A stretch of DNA of 64,000 nucleotides from Doryteuthis pealeii (GCA_023376005.1 CM042150.1:75962111-76026110), one strand, 5' to 3'; counted from the stretch's first letter, positions 21,990 through 33,771 are shown. The notes: generated from the sequence alone by a model not told the origin. A program made the numbers and translations.

Positions 21990-22556
21990 CCAAATGTGCT
22001 GAATTTATATGTTTAAACTTTACTTGCTCCCATCACACAAACCATTCAAGTAAAACATTGCTTTCCATAGATGAGATATTACTTCAAAGGTATGTGAACT
22101 GGTTTACAAATTTTATAGGCTTACCATCCAGTGTGGAGATGTTTCCATCTTGTTTAAATCATGAAAGCAATAATGCTATGTAATTATTTTACATCTCTAG
22201 CTTTATGAACCTAGTTAATAATGTTTTTAAATAAATGTCAATGATTTTTCAGTAAGAGAAATAATTCAATTTTTTCTTTTGAAATTTTTCACTTGCCCCT
22301 TATCATACAAACCTCTAAGAAAGATAAACGAGATATGCTGGAAAAGCAAGAGTGAACCCATAAGTGTCATTCTCTAGTGCACACCTACACATGGACACAC
22401 TAGTGTACCCCAACCAGTAAAATTTACATCAATCAGCTCTGTACAGATTCTGGATGCTGCAAGAGAACCTCCAAGGGGCGATGGTTGATAGAGACGGTTG
22501 GAGAGGGAGAATCCTGGATATCTGTGCTGCCAGCATGGCCTGATGATGATGAACTT
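21990..22556 (+). mobile_element. Rearranged LINE family LB, copy 2
   Basis: Three LB pieces lie in mixed orientation. At 22021-22057 plus-strand DNA reads like the 'LPPISQTIQVR' region. At about 22060-22160 the minus strand reads 'DGKPIKFVNQF', a segment that belongs further upstream in the element. At 22290-22556 the plus-strand 3' end follows ('RDMLEKQE', then 'GCCKR', 'RWLIE') with a CCTGATGATGATGA tail. Frameshifts and stops are frequent. Confidence 0.6.
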
Positions 22557-22800
22557 TAAAAGAAAAATATTTAACTTACTGAAATAATTATTAAAATTTA
22601 ATTAAACATTACTTATTAGGTTAATAGTTCTTCAAGCTGAGATGTAAAATAATTACATATTATTATAAGTTAGTTAGAAGTAACTACATACTAAAAAAAA
22701 ATGTTTACATTGATAAACCTATTAAGTTTCACTCTCTCAAATTATACCTATTCCTCTGCAAAATCTGTGATTTTTTTCTCAAAACTATAAACTTTGATAT

Positions 22801-23246
22801 AAAAATTGAGGTTAAATCGAACTTAACGGACGTAAATTCCACCATCATATGTCACCCCCTGAAAGAAAAAAATACCAAAAGTCAGCAAATTAACCGAAGT
22901 TAATGAAATTTTCAGTGTTGATATATTAATGAATACAAGATATAATGCACCAGTTATTTTATTTGAAAACTTTACATTTTTTCAGGTCAGTTAACTTTAG
23001 ACCACGTATCTTTGAGAATCTGTGTTATGCATCAAAGATACGTGGTTTTTGTTAACTGACCTGAAAAAATGTAAAAGTTTTTAAACAAAATAACTGGTGC
23101 ATTATATATTTTATTCATTAATATATCAACACTGAAAATTTCATTAAATTCGGTTAATTCCCTGATTTTTGGTATTTTTGTTCTTTCGGCGGGTTGACAT
23201 ACGATGGTGGAATTTAGGTCTGTTAAGTTCGATTTAACCAAAATTG
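22801..23246. mobile_element. 446-bp palindrome (foldback element)
   Basis: Arms of about 215 bp (22801-23015 and 23032-23246) are nearly exact reverse complements around a 16-bp loop. The outer ends read 'ggttaaatcgaacttaac' and its complement. The inner ends are 'cacgtatctttga' and 'tcaaagatacgtg'. There is no coding capacity. The 69-codon frame at 23032-23241 is just one arm. Confidence 0.9.
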
Positions 23247-23589
23247 ATAAATCTGTTTTCTCTCAGACAGATTTATCTTTTATAGTAACAATTTCTATTT
23301 GTCACCACTTGTTTTTTTTGTTTTAACTGGCAAGGAATATTATTAAATATATATTCTTTAGAATAATTAAATAAGTACAAGTAACTTGTCTTTTATTCTT
23401 GACATGCCTTTAATGCAAGTAATGACCTCTGGTGTAGACAAGTACTTCAATTATTTCTTAATTTGCTTACTTTTTGTCACCAATAAAACATGACCCTTAC
23501 CCATCTCCAAAAAGTTAAGAGCAGCATTAAGGAAAGCTAATTGATAAATATACATATTTTACTAAAATATCAGCATGTCAACCTATGCA

Positions 23590-24085
23590 TATGCAAAGCT
23601 TGGACTGCTCTTAACAGGTTATGAACAATAGGAAATATTATCTTTCTGATAAAATAAAATGGGAATTCTTCCAAGCTGTAGCTGTGTCAGTACTATTGTA
23701 TGGCTGCACCACTTGAATTCTAACAAAACGCCTGGGTAAAGGCTAGATAGTAATTGCTTTGAACAATCCTGGAAGCAGCACCCTACAAAATAGTAGTTAT
23801 ATGACCACTTACCTTCCATCTCACAAACCAGCAAAGAAAGATAAGCAAGACATGCTAGGTAAGTAAGGAAGAATTCATAAGTGATTTACTCCTATGGACT
23901 CCTACACATGGACATACTGGTGTTGGCTGACCAGTAAAAACTTACATTAATTAACTTTCTGCAGACACTAGATGTAGACACTAGTCTAGAGGACCTACCA
24001 GAAGCGCTGGCTGATAGGGATGGATGGCGAGAGGGACTCAAGGAAATCTGTGCTGTTGCATGCCTTGATGATGATGATTATGATG
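23590..24085 (+). mobile_element. LINE family LB, copy 3
   Basis: Broken plus-strand frames give 'EFFQAVAVSVLLYGCTT', then 'ILTKRLGKG', 'ALNNPGSST', 'TYLPSHKPAK' and 'RWLIGMDGERDSRKS', ending in a GATGATGATGAT tail. This is the post-polymerase C-terminal region of the LB LINE. It is the longest continuous copy in the window and is heavily frameshifted. Confidence 0.8.
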
Positions 24086-24089
24086 TGCC

Positions 24090-25150
24090 ATATCTTCAAT
24101 CCAAATTTTGACCTCTTACCAAATGTTGATAGGAACCACAGAAACTTCAGATATAAATTTCATTTAGTCTGCAAAATATTTTATGGTTTCTAGAAAAAAT
24201 TTTTGGAAGGTCCCCAGTTTGGGCTCATATTTTAAAAAAAAGTTCTTCAGAAAGTATATTTTTGATTTACTGCTTCTTATTCTGTGCTTTTGTGCAAAAG
24301 GAAATCAGTTTCAATTGTTGAAAGCTTTTATTGTTATTAGCTTTTTTTTATTGCAAAGAATTTACTACCATTTTTAATGCCATTTTCTGTTCCCACCTAA
24401 TTTCTTATTGTTATTTTATCTTTTATCTACTTCTTTTTCTCAATGTATTTTTTTATTATGAGGAATTAGGTTCTTTCTGAAGAATAAAAAAATAAATCAA
24501 GGTTTCACAGAACTTTTCTGGAATTCAATCAGAACTTTTGCTTCCCTCTTCCCATATTCAATTGATTTTTAGTATATAAATTATATTGAGATAAAACCTT
24601 GACAATATTATAAGCCTCCTCTTCACTCTTTTTTTTCTTTTTCTAGTGTTTTTCCCCAATTTCCATTGACCAAACCCCATTTCTCTTCTTATTCATATAT
24701 GAATCTTCTTACATAAAATATATCTTATCTAACATATCTCATTTGTGCCTCTAAAGAAAAAAAAATGACAGATTTACTGCTTCTAAAGACTTCTAATCCT
24801 TGATTGCATTATTCTCATGTTTCTTATACAAGAATACAAATGTCTTAAAATCTAAAATTATTGCTCATAACACACATACAATGATTGATTTTGTGAAATA
24901 CATAGTCATACCCCAGTCAATGAGCGATCAGTTTCACAATTTAAAGTTTTATGATTTAACTCCTTTTTTTTCTCTGAAATAGAGAAGAATAAACACAACT
25001 ACATTATTATATCTGCTTCCACTTGTCATTATAAACTATCAAATGCAAAAAATAACTTCTCTTTTTGCCAATGTCTATTGAGATAATGAAGATGGCTTCT
25101 CTCCAAGAAGAGGATGTTAAATGAACATTTGAGTTCATATGCAAATATTG
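24090..25150. other. AT-rich stretch, nothing recognised
   Basis: Short open frames (24183-24377, 24800-24982) have no recognisable features. Confidence 0.4.
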
Positions 25151-25154
25151 TTAT

Positions 25155-25590
25155 ATAATGTGTCCAGGGTATGACACTAAACTGCAGCCGGTGGTAAGAG
25201 AAGCACAGTGGTGTACTGGTTAGAGTCCAGGAAATGGACTCATCAAACCAAGTTCAATTTCTGGACAAAGCCACAGTTCACATAGCACTAATACCCCTGG
25301 GAAAGGTATGAATCCAACTATTCTCCCTCCAGCTATGGGTAAATAGTAGGGCAGAATAGGCTCTTTAACCTTGATTAAGCAACCAGTCTAGGAGAAGAAA
25401 AACACTGAATTCAAAACCTGGTCACTACTAGAATAGACTCAGGCCTACTTAGTTATCTATGTCAATTTTAAAAAATATAAATTTGTAAGGCTCTAGTTCT
25501 GGAGAATGTGGAGTCACTCTGCTGTTGTTATTACTCACAATTCCACTCTATTATAAACTTATCTTTGGGTCAAATAGAATAGTTTGAGAT
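25155..25590 (+). repeat. Repeat C, copy 5, interrupted by a SINE
   Basis: It begins 'tgtccagggtatgacactaa...ccggtggtaag' and resumes at about 25487 with 'gtaaggctctagttctgg'. The break falls inside the conserved 'ggtggtgaggctccagttc', and a SINE-B fills the gap. The repeated 'gtaag' at both borders may be part of the target duplication. Confidence 0.7.
25200..25437 (+). mobile_element. SINE family B, copy 5, nested in repeat C
   Basis: The head reads 'gtggtgtactggttagagtc' (A box) and 'aagttcaatttctgg' (B box). The body is intact: 'tgggaaaggtatgaatccaa', 'cagctatgggtaaatagtag', 'cagtctaggagaag'. It inserted into repeat C, so family B moved after repeat C was in place. Confidence 0.85.
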
Positions 25591-25708
25591 AATGTTTGGA
25601 AATATTTTGAACTGCATTAATATGATAATATTGCAACTAAGTGTTATATTATGGATAGGCATAGCTTATCCTTTTTGTAAGGAAGTGTAGTGTAGCTTTT
25701 AAAATTAA

Positions 25709-26068
25709 TTGCAACATTGTGGAAAATTACAGTGGATTTATTGACAGGTCATGAACCCAGAATCATCTGGAGTAAGGCTCTAATTGTCTCAGAGTCATGT
25801 GACCAGGTAACTCTCAGAAAGTAGAATGATAAGTTAGTAGATTTGAGCCCAAGCACCAAGATATGCCTAAGTGTATAGCAGACAAATAATAATCAGCAAA
25901 GAAAGACTACAGATGAAGGAAGCAGAGAACCCCCCCCCCATCTAGAGAGATGAACCCAACCTAATATAACCTGATACAAAGAACACAGACACCCAATGGA
26001 AGATAGAATAAGTAGATATTAGAAGAATTTAAGAAGACAAAGATAGAAGTAAAATAAGGGTTATGCAA
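25709..26068 (+). mobile_element. Diverged relative of LTR-like family L
   Basis: It starts TGTGGAAAATTACAG and ends AAGGGTTATGCA, close to the TGTAGAAATCAT and AAAGGGTATACA ends of family L. The distal part is likewise purine-rich with 'agaag' runs. The middle shows little similarity, so this is a weak call. Confidence 0.35.
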
Positions 26069-26124
26069 CATAAGTTTGAATTGTTTACCTGTTTAAAATG
26101 ATTGTGAATGATTCAAATAGAACT

Positions 26125-26390
26125 AATGGGTTATTTTATGATGAAGTTTAACAATTTGGACTAGGAACCACAAAGTTCTGGGTTCGATACCAGCCTTCAC
26201 CAACTCAGCATATGAGTAGTACAGGGATCTGTGTGGTAAAGTGAGGAGCAGATGGTAGGTGTGGCGTTCCACATCAGACACCAAAAAACAATCTCTGTGG
26301 TCTAGCGCTAGTGAAAAGGGGATAGACTCCCTCACTGTCTGGCTGATACAGACTTTAGGCCACCCCGACGACTTTCCTTTTTTACTTAAC
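26125..26390 (+). mobile_element. SINE family A, copy 3
   Basis: The head is decayed but the B box is intact (GGTTCGATACCAG). The body is well preserved ('ctagcgctagtgaaaagggg', 'aggccaccccgacgacttt'). The minus-strand open frame across it is a shadow. Confidence 0.85.
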
Positions 26391-26744
26391 AATTATAGCC
26401 TCCAATTACAATGCTCAGCATGAAAGTGTTTATAATTTATTTTTTTTATCATCAACCTCAAATACTTTTATTTACTAAAAGACTATTTTCCTATTAGTAC
26501 ATACAAACATGCATAAGCTCTTCTTTGTCATATCTGTATTCTCTTCTATTAAGTTTGCTCAGGCAATAAAATAAGCTTGTTATCACTTTGTGATAGATTG
26601 TTCTTATATTTATACAATTCGAGAAAACAATAATCTCAACCAACCATCATTCCCTAACACTATGAGCTATAATGTTTGGACTATAACTATGTAAAAATTT
26701 ACATTCTCAACAGTTTAAAAACTATAAGGGAAGTCTTTAAACAC

Positions 26745-27075
26745 TAATATTGCAATTTATGAAGTGTGTTCAAAGACTGAAGATGAATTAACCAAGACAG
26801 AAATAAACAAGGAATAAAAAATTAATTTCTTTCAAAATAGTCCTCTTGACATTCAACTAACTTATTCTGGTGAGTTTTCTATTGATGGTAAAACCCCAGA
26901 AACTCTTCTTTCGATATAGTATGAAGTAGTACTCTCATATTTCTTTTAATGTCCTCCATAAATCATACTATTCAGATGAATTTTCAATTTAGGGAAGAAG
27001 AAAATGTCACGCAAAATTAGGTCTGGTGAGTATGGAGGGTGCTGGAATTGGAAAGTCCTGTGTTTCAAAAAACAC
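26745..27075 (-). pseudogene. mariner transposase C-terminal remnant
   Basis: On the minus strand the frame gives 'HPPYSPDLILRDIFFFPKLK', then 'IHLNS', and further on 'MSRGLF'. 'HPPYSPDL...DFFLFPKLK' is the block around the third catalytic aspartate of mariner-family transposases, where the intact form reads SPDLAPCDFF. Here the second aspartate-bearing part reads 'RDIFF'. In-frame stops follow, the N-terminal DNA-binding half and the first catalytic residues are absent, and no terminal repeats were found. It is dead. Confidence 0.75.
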
Positions 27076-27289
27076 TGCTGATCAAAAACGTATCAAGTAG
27101 TAGTTCTGACTTGTCTGGACTCTGTCTACACATTTAGTCATCATCATCATCATCTAATTTGCTCAGCTATGCATATGTGTTCATTTAAATTTTTGAAGAT
27201 TAAAAAATGATTTAGGGATCTGGTCTCATTGCTGATCAAGAAAATTTTCATTATTACAGTGGCATGATTCATGTTCAATTTGAGTAGTT

Positions 27290-27378
27290 TCTCTTGTTAC
27301 CATATTATAGGAATTTCTTGCTGCTCATTAGTGTAATCAGATTGATTAATATATGTATATATTCATATGGAGTTATTT

Positions 27379-27409
<31 letters not shown>

Positions 27410-27515
27410 GTATACACTCTTTTTATCATATGCTCCATTTGTCTCATATATATATATATTATATATATATATATATATCTTATATATGATATATATATAT
27501 ATATATATATATATT
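27290..27515. repeat. AT-rich microsatellite cluster
   Basis: TA and TATG tracts at 27375-27412 and 27447-27513. The 134-codon plus-strand frame starting at 27294 is mostly a translation of these. Confidence 0.85.
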
Positions 27516-27851
27516 CATCATCATCTCATTGATAGAGAGAGAGTGGAGAAGGAATGGCATAATGGCTATTGTTGTAGAAAATTGAGTCGACTACAAAATT
27601 TAAAAAACGCCAAATCCGTCCACTTCATTTATTTATTTTTTTGCTCCCATATACAGCATTTCATTTTTTTTCTCCAGACCGTCTCATATATACCTTGAAA
27701 AACGTTCACAAATATCAGAATTGATCAAACCAGGAACAGAACAACAATTGAATATTAAAATTCTGAGTTTTGTTCTGTTTTTCTTGTTTTTGTTCTTTAT
27801 TCAAATGCTTCAAAAGACAAAAAAAACGACATTCACAAGAACAAAGTTTAT

Positions 27852-27855
<4 letters not shown>

Positions 27856-27893
<38 letters not shown>

Positions 27894-27896
27894 AAA
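27856..27896. repeat. (AT)n microsatellite
   Basis: Pure AT dinucleotides flanked by CA and GT. Confidence 0.9.
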
Positions 27897-28119
27897 AGAT
27901 GAACATTAGTGATAAGACAAAGAGGAATATTTTATGTAATTTAATTTTTGATAGTTTTCAACTAGTTTCAACCTTAGGTCATTGTAAAGAGAAAAAGTTT
28001 TTGTGGAAAAAAATGTTTTTAGAAAGTTAAAAAAAATGTTTTAATTTGATAGACCTAAAAAGAAGTGATGGAAAATGTACAATTAACTTGACATATTTAT
28101 TTGGTTAGTGAAAATAATC

Positions 28120-29310
28120 TTCTGGTTAAATTATCTTCAATTGCTTTTTTATCTACATGTGGTGAAGGCAACTGACTAATGAGTTTTTTATGAGGTTTGG
28201 GGGTAATACATTTCAAGTTAACCAGGTGACTAGTAATTGATTTATTTGTTTATATAGGTGTTTAGGACACCCACATTTTATTGCCAGGTAATTAAATTTC
28301 ATATCAAATCTAAATGTTTTGTTTAGAATTTTTGTCTTCCTTTCGCTCAGTAACTGATTGTATGTTTACATCTTTTTCAATTGTTTCTATGATGGTGAAG
28401 TTAGCATCTCTGTTAAAATTATGACTGTTTGAATAGATGTGTTGTTTTGTAAGTATTTACTGTGATCCATAGATTTGATTCTGTGTCAATAGTCATTTAG
28501 TCTTAAATGAAATTGATATTCTGACTTTCCAACATATGGTAACATGTGTAGTCTAGTAAATAAATTTCATTTTATCTTCTGCAGTTTTATTCATGATAAA
28601 TATTAAGTCCTTTTAGTTGTGATGCTAGTGAATGAACTGGTTGATTTTAGGTGCTTGCAACTAAGGTAGTTCTTACTATTATATAATTGGCAAAATGTAG
28701 TGAATTTAATTGTGTTCTTGATTACTTTATTATTTAGCATGTATTCCTATGATTCTCATGAAATTATTTGGTTGATGATAGATCAGTATGCCTGGTTCTT
28801 GAAAAATATCTTTTAAGTTGGGGTCTACTCTTAAAATATCACAATGGTTCTTGATTATTTAAGCTAGTGGTGGTAAAGTGTTCTTAAATATTATTACGAA
28901 GGGGGTGCAATTTAGCTTCCCTTTTGATTTTAATTTTAGGGTATCCTGCTCAGGGTTTGAAATGTTTTTAGCTATCTACTTTTCAATTGATGTTGGGAAT
29001 AAACCCACATTGAGAACTATTGTTTTAATTTATCACTTTGTCTTTTAAGTTCTTTGTTGTCTGTGTAGATTCTTCTTAGTATAATTGCTTGTGAATTGGA
29101 AAGGCTATATTTTAAGTGTTGGGGTCAGAGGATCTGTAATGGAGAATATAATGTGTGTTTTGTGGGTTGTGTGGTTGCCTGTTGTTGTCAAGATATACTA
29201 GAATATCTAAAAATTGAATTGATTATATTGACTTTTTACAGTCAAATTTCATGGAGTCGTGCATCATTTTTGAGTTGGTTAAAAAAAACTTTTAGTTTTG
29301 CCTCCTTATG
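28120..29310 (-). pseudogene. Penelope-like retroelement fragment (RT end plus GIY-YIG)
   Basis: Minus-strand frames in order: 'DILVYLDNN'-like decayed palm C-terminus near 29200; 'NPEQDTLKLKSKGKLNCTPF' and 'NTLPPLA' near 28900; 'HCDILRVDPNLKDIFQEPGI' near 28800; 'YVGKSEYQFHLRLNDY' style near 28530; 'SHNFNRDANFTIIETIEK' near 28400. This matches the tail of a Penelope-like reverse transcriptase followed by a GIY-YIG endonuclease (the 'YVGKTE' element and the 'HNFNRDAxFTIIE' strand). Frames are interrupted by stops. The RT catalytic core is absent or upstream of recognition. A second GIY-YIG piece lies at 55880-56215. Confidence 0.7.
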
Positions 29311-29472
29311 TACATGATGAATACGTCATATAGATATTTATCATTCAAGCTGGTCTCAAAACAGAATAATGAAAAATTTGGCCATTGCAGCACAAGACAT
29401 GTGAGAAATTCAAATATAACAATGATGTTTTCACAAATTATAGTACAGTAGACTATACTATTATTATATATA

Positions 29473-30116
29473 CTAGCAAATATATGCTCCCTCTGGGTGC
29501 AAGTATTTAAGTTTTAATATAATAAAATATCATATTAAATTAGAAAGGCTAATGAAACTGAATAAGAATTCAGATAAAAATATTTGGAACAGAGGGGGTA
29601 TAATCGGAAAATAGAACAACTTTGAAACTAACTCTTCCATCATTTTCCATTACTCCCGTCTTTCAGTGGTAAATTTTCCTAATTTAACTATTTAGTTAAA
29701 ATAGGAAGTAAAGAATAATATTACAGTTATTTCTTCTTATTAATGGATTTCTTTTAAGATTTATCCCCAAGATTGTTGCTCATATTCAATAAGATAAAAC
29801 CAAACAATTAGAAATCAATAATACTAAGCATATATTTATTAAAATCAAATTTTTAAGATCAATATGCAAATTAGCCTTCCCATTCACACTGTGAACCGCT
29901 ATTTTGTTGTATATATAAATACAATTGCATGTTATTACTATGTAGATATTGTTAACAGTCTTAATGATGTAAAACAATTTTACTAATAATTGAGGTTTAA
30001 ATAAAATTAAAAAAATCATGGAGAATGTGGTGTAAATAAAAAAGGGAATTGTGACTTGTATAGTAATATAGTTTCGGTTACAGACAGAAAAACCAACAAT
30101 CTCCATTATAATAAGA
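29473..30116 (-). mobile_element. Non-autonomous Helitron, copy H1
   Basis: On the minus strand it starts TCTTATTATAATGGAGATTG after a host A and ends in CTAG before a host T. A terminal hairpin (TGCACCC AGA GGGAGCA, 29485-29501, one mismatch) lies 8 bases upstream of the CTAG. 5'-TC, a 3' hairpin followed by CTRR, and insertion between A and T without duplication are the Helitron hallmarks. It is 644 bp with no coding capacity. The three other copies in the window are H2 to H4. Confidence 0.85.
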
Positions 30117-30119
30117 TAT

Positions 30120-30870
30120 ATATATATATCTGGTTCTATCTCTTTCTTTCTTTCTTACTTTTCCTTTTTCCTCTCTCACTATATATTTCTATATTTCAGT
30201 CTCTTCCTTTCTCAGTGCTATTTGTTCTTTCTGTCTTTTTCAGTTCTTTTCCTCTTTCTCTCGTTTTTAAAATTTTTCAGCTTTTATTTTCTTTCTTTCC
30301 TCTTTGTGTTTTTCTCCCTTCCTTTCTTTCATTCTTTTCCATATTTGAATAACCCAAAAATATATGATGGGTATTATACTAGTAAATATATAAGACTAAT
30401 AGATTATAAGATGTAAAAATGTTAAGTGGAAAACCATTTTCTTTAATGGATTGCAATTTTTATTGATTGTGCCTTTCGAAATGGCTTCCACTGAAACAGA
30501 CATGATGTTTTTTTCTTTCATTTTGCTTCATTATTGCTAATAACTGATAAATACTGAAAGTAGTTCATTATCTTTGGTTCAACAGCTATGACAATTGGAA
30601 ATAGATTAGACAAACTGCTGAGTTATCAAAACTGGTTCTAAGGTTAATGGCACTCTGAACTTCTGTGCTTTTTAAAGTATCATGTCATTTATTTTACAAA
30701 TATATAAGAATACAAATTTATCAAACTAATCAGGTAAAAGAAAGCACTTCTGATTGTGCATAAGAGCTTTATGTGATGAATATAACAAATTTGATGGGTA
30801 TGAATACATTGGGTAGTTGACCAATGAAGTTTATGAATAAGAGTTTTCGGAAGTAAGATTTTGGTTTAGC
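30120..30870. other. Pyrimidine-rich stretch
   Basis: A CT-rich strand at 30130-30345 (CTTT and TTCC runs) produces 98- and 64-codon frames that are low complexity. Nothing else was recognised. Confidence 0.5.
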
Positions 30871-30871
30871 T

Positions 30872-31168
30872 TTATGGTATTAGAATTTTTATGCTTCCAA
30901 TAAAAGAATGGTAAATAGTCTTTTTCAAAGACCATAACATTGATAGCAGTAGGTTACCACTGCTATCAGATGTTCTACTTTTCAAAGGAGCATGAGAAAG
31001 AAACCAATTTTTATAGTAAGCTAAGCTTTCCTCCATCAGATTCGGTTTTGTTGTCCTTGGGACATAGTTGCTTTTACTCCACATGGGGTGTTTGATTAGA
31101 GAGCCAAGCAAAAAATACCACCATAACATTCTGTCACTGGGTATAGACAGAGTATGGGATTCTGTCAC
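30872..31168 (-). other. Unassigned 98-codon open frame
   Basis: The minus-strand frame is of ordinary composition (for example 'MLWWYFLLGSLIKHPMWSKS' and 'NLMEESLAYYKNWFLSHAP'). It has no family I recognise, no start context and no clear splice borders. It may be chance, an old transposon fragment or a diverged exon. Confidence 0.25.
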
Positions 31169-31440
31169 AAATCTTTAGACAAAACATTTTCATAAATAAG
31201 GGAAAATAATCATGTGTTTATTTCTTTTTATATGTTGTCTTATACTTATTTATTTCATACAAAATTCCCTATTTTCTAATTACATCACTGAGAAATATTA
31301 TATTTAGATGTTTTTCTTGTAAAAATTAAACAACAACAAAAAACTGGTGCACTATGTTACATCAAATTTGATATTATAATTAATGAACCCCAAGCACTAG
31401 ATACTCTAGCCATGTTGCTAGTACATTGGGTTGTCCCTGG

Positions 31441-31690
31441 TTGTATTTATACAACCCTCTGCCAAAAGTAGGATGCATCAATTTTAAAGCAGAGTACAGC
31501 TGGTTTGAATTCTCCTGGATTAATTATCATACCAAAACTAATGTGCCCAGCTTGTCCTACTATTTACACATAGCTAGAGGGAGAAAAGATGGGTTCATGC
31601 TTTACCCAAGGACATGAGTGTGAAGTAAAATGCATACACCATTGTCCAGGATTTGAATCTAGCTCACCAAATCCATTAATTTATGTAAGA
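31441..31690 (-). mobile_element. SINE family B, copy 6
   Basis: The tail 'tatttatacaaccctctgcc' is at the left, then the body 'cccagcttgtcctactattt', 'agctagagggagaaaagatg', 'cccaaggacatgagtg'. The B-box region is 'ttgtccaggatttgaatc' on the plus strand. Confidence 0.8.
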
Positions 31691-31702
31691 TTGGAGGCAA
31701 CG

Positions 31703-31930
31703 TAAGTAAGTAAAGTCGATGGGGGGGGGGGCTACAGTTGATATCAGCCAGACTAGTGCTAGACCAAAGATATTGTTTTTGCATCTGAGGTGGAGCCCCA
31801 CACCTACCATCAGCTCCTCACTTTACCGCACACATCCCTGTGTTACTCATACACTGAGTTGGCAAGGGTAAGTATCGAACCAGGAACCTAATGATTCCTA
31901 GGCAAGTGCTCTACCGATTGAGCCAAACTA
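31703..31930 (-). mobile_element. SINE family A, copy 4
   Basis: A minus-strand copy. The head (right) reads 'ctcaatcggtagagcact' (A box), the B box is 'ggttcgatactta', and the tail at the left is 'gtaagtaagtaaagtcg'. A run of ten or more G has expanded within the tail-proximal part. Confidence 0.9.
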
Positions 31931-32354
31931 AGTAGTTGCTATACAAGGAAAAAGTTAAGAAGATTGATCACTTTGGCTCAGTATGTCATTAATAATTGAG
32001 AAGGACCAGATACCATTGGCATAAAAAGAATGATCCTTTATATTGGTTGCATATTATGTAAGGAAAAATGTCATTCATAACTAAGTATGGCCATAGGTAC
32101 ATTATATAAGTAGATGGATCATTCTTTATTTCTACCACACCTCACCCTTTTTACACACACACGCACACTTCTCATTTTGTATCTTTGTTCCTGTGTCATA
32201 TCATAAATGTCCTCCCATAAGATTGCTAACATTTTTAACAACCCATTCACTTATTTAAAAAAGAAGAACAGAATGATTCAATCCAAATTGATATTTCTAT
32301 ATTATTTATCAAAACCGGCAAAGAAAATATAATTATATACATTTACTAATATAA

Positions 32355-32586
32355 GGTCGGTTTAGTTCAATTGGTAGAGCATTTGACTATGAACCACATG
32401 GTTCCTGGTTCGATACTGGCCCTTGCTGACTAACCACATGAGTAGCACAGGGATATGTGCATTAAAGTGGGGAGCTGATGGTTAGTGTGGTGATCCACCT
32501 CAGATGCATAAACAATCTCCCTGGTCTAGCGTAAGTGAAAAGAGGGTAGACACCCTCGCTGTCTGGTGAATACCGACAATAAACCA
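32355..32586 (+). mobile_element. SINE family A, copy 5
   Basis: A well-preserved head 'ggtttagttcaattggtaga' and B box 'cctggttcgatactggccc'. The full body runs to 'tctggtgaataccgac'. A good copy for the consensus. Confidence 0.9.
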
Positions 32587-32599
32587 TATATATAAACTT

Positions 32600-33510
32600 G
32601 TTGTTATTAGAATTGTTTTGTTGTTTTCTTCCTGAATAGAACATGTTTTGTTGTATGCATATTGTAATGTTTAAATTACATAACTACAATTACATAATTC
32701 TACACCAATATCACCAACAAACTAGAATTACTCACACTTAATAAATTACTCAAACTGCTATTGTGCTTAAAAGCCTCATCTCTCTAGCACGCAAGTTAAG
32801 TGCCTGTCCCAACATCTCCAACAGATTTCAATTATTCACTGTGGAAACTAAGGGAAGTTCCTATTATATTTGGAACCAACATTTCATCCCTGAATTATTC
32901 CGATTAACCCAATTCCAATTGTGATTGAAACTGTGTAATTTTGTTTCAAGAAGAGATTATTTAATTATGATTACATTGGAGCAACTTAAAGGAGATTTCA
33001 ATTTATTTTCCCTGTCAAATTCAACACATCTGTAAAGCTTTGAGTACATTTGATGAAATAGATTAACTCAATAAAGTTTTCATATTCTGCAGCTCAGGCT
33101 GTAATTCACTTTAATCAGAGGCAAAACTAATTGACTAAAATCCTCATCACAGCTTTTCATAGTCAGGTAGGACATTTAACTCTTTCTTGGGAGGAATTAA
33201 TTAATTAGTTTTCATTCAATAAATGTTTAATTGGCCTGCAGCACCATTTATATTGCACTTTAATAAATTCAGTGTCTTTTTATTTGTGGCAAAATTTATT
33301 TGTAATTTTTATCTATTTTTCATAACTTGCAAAATCGTTGATATTATACTGGTAAATATATCATGACCCTTATTGCTTTTAAACAACATAAAATGAATTT
33401 TAAAAAATCAATTATGAATATTCACGATTTGCTTATTTAATTGGTTGGATACATATATATGAAAGTAAGTAAACAAACAATGTGTTTATTTTTGATATGA
33501 CCTTTTTAGC
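32600..33510. other. AT-rich stretch, nothing recognised
   Basis: No gene or repeat was recognised. Confidence 0.4.
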
Positions 33511-33634
33511 TGACAATTTTTGGAGGATATGTGCTTAATTGAAGTCATACCTAATTTTGAAAATGAATTAGTTAATAATTAATGAATTTAGGTGGGCATA
33601 TATGTTCAAATGTAAGGCTGAACAAATCGAGAAA

Positions 33635-33693
33635 ATGTCAATCCCTGTATGTACATTTCGACCTATTAGGTCTCATCAGCAAGGTTATAACAT
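33635..33693 (-). ncRNA. Type I hammerhead ribozyme, left arm
   Basis: The minus strand carries the same core as the right-arm copy: CTGATGA (33679-33673), stem II GACCT/AGGTC with loop AAT, GAAA (33659-33656), short stem III with GTAC loop, and the AUA cleavage triplet. Predicted cleavage is between 33648 and 33647. It differs from the right-arm copy by one base fewer in the stem I internal loop, which does not disturb pairing. Confidence 0.8.
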
Positions 33694-33771
33694 GGGAGAC
33701 TGCTCCGTGTGTGACTCGAAACCTGTCAGCTTGGCAGTTAAGGTTTCGAGTCACACATGGAGCAGTCTCCC

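Noticed and set aside
30056..30352. 98-codon frame rich in F, L and S resembling a membrane protein
   Set aside because: Produced by a CT-rich strand. Low-complexity composition, with no conserved feature.
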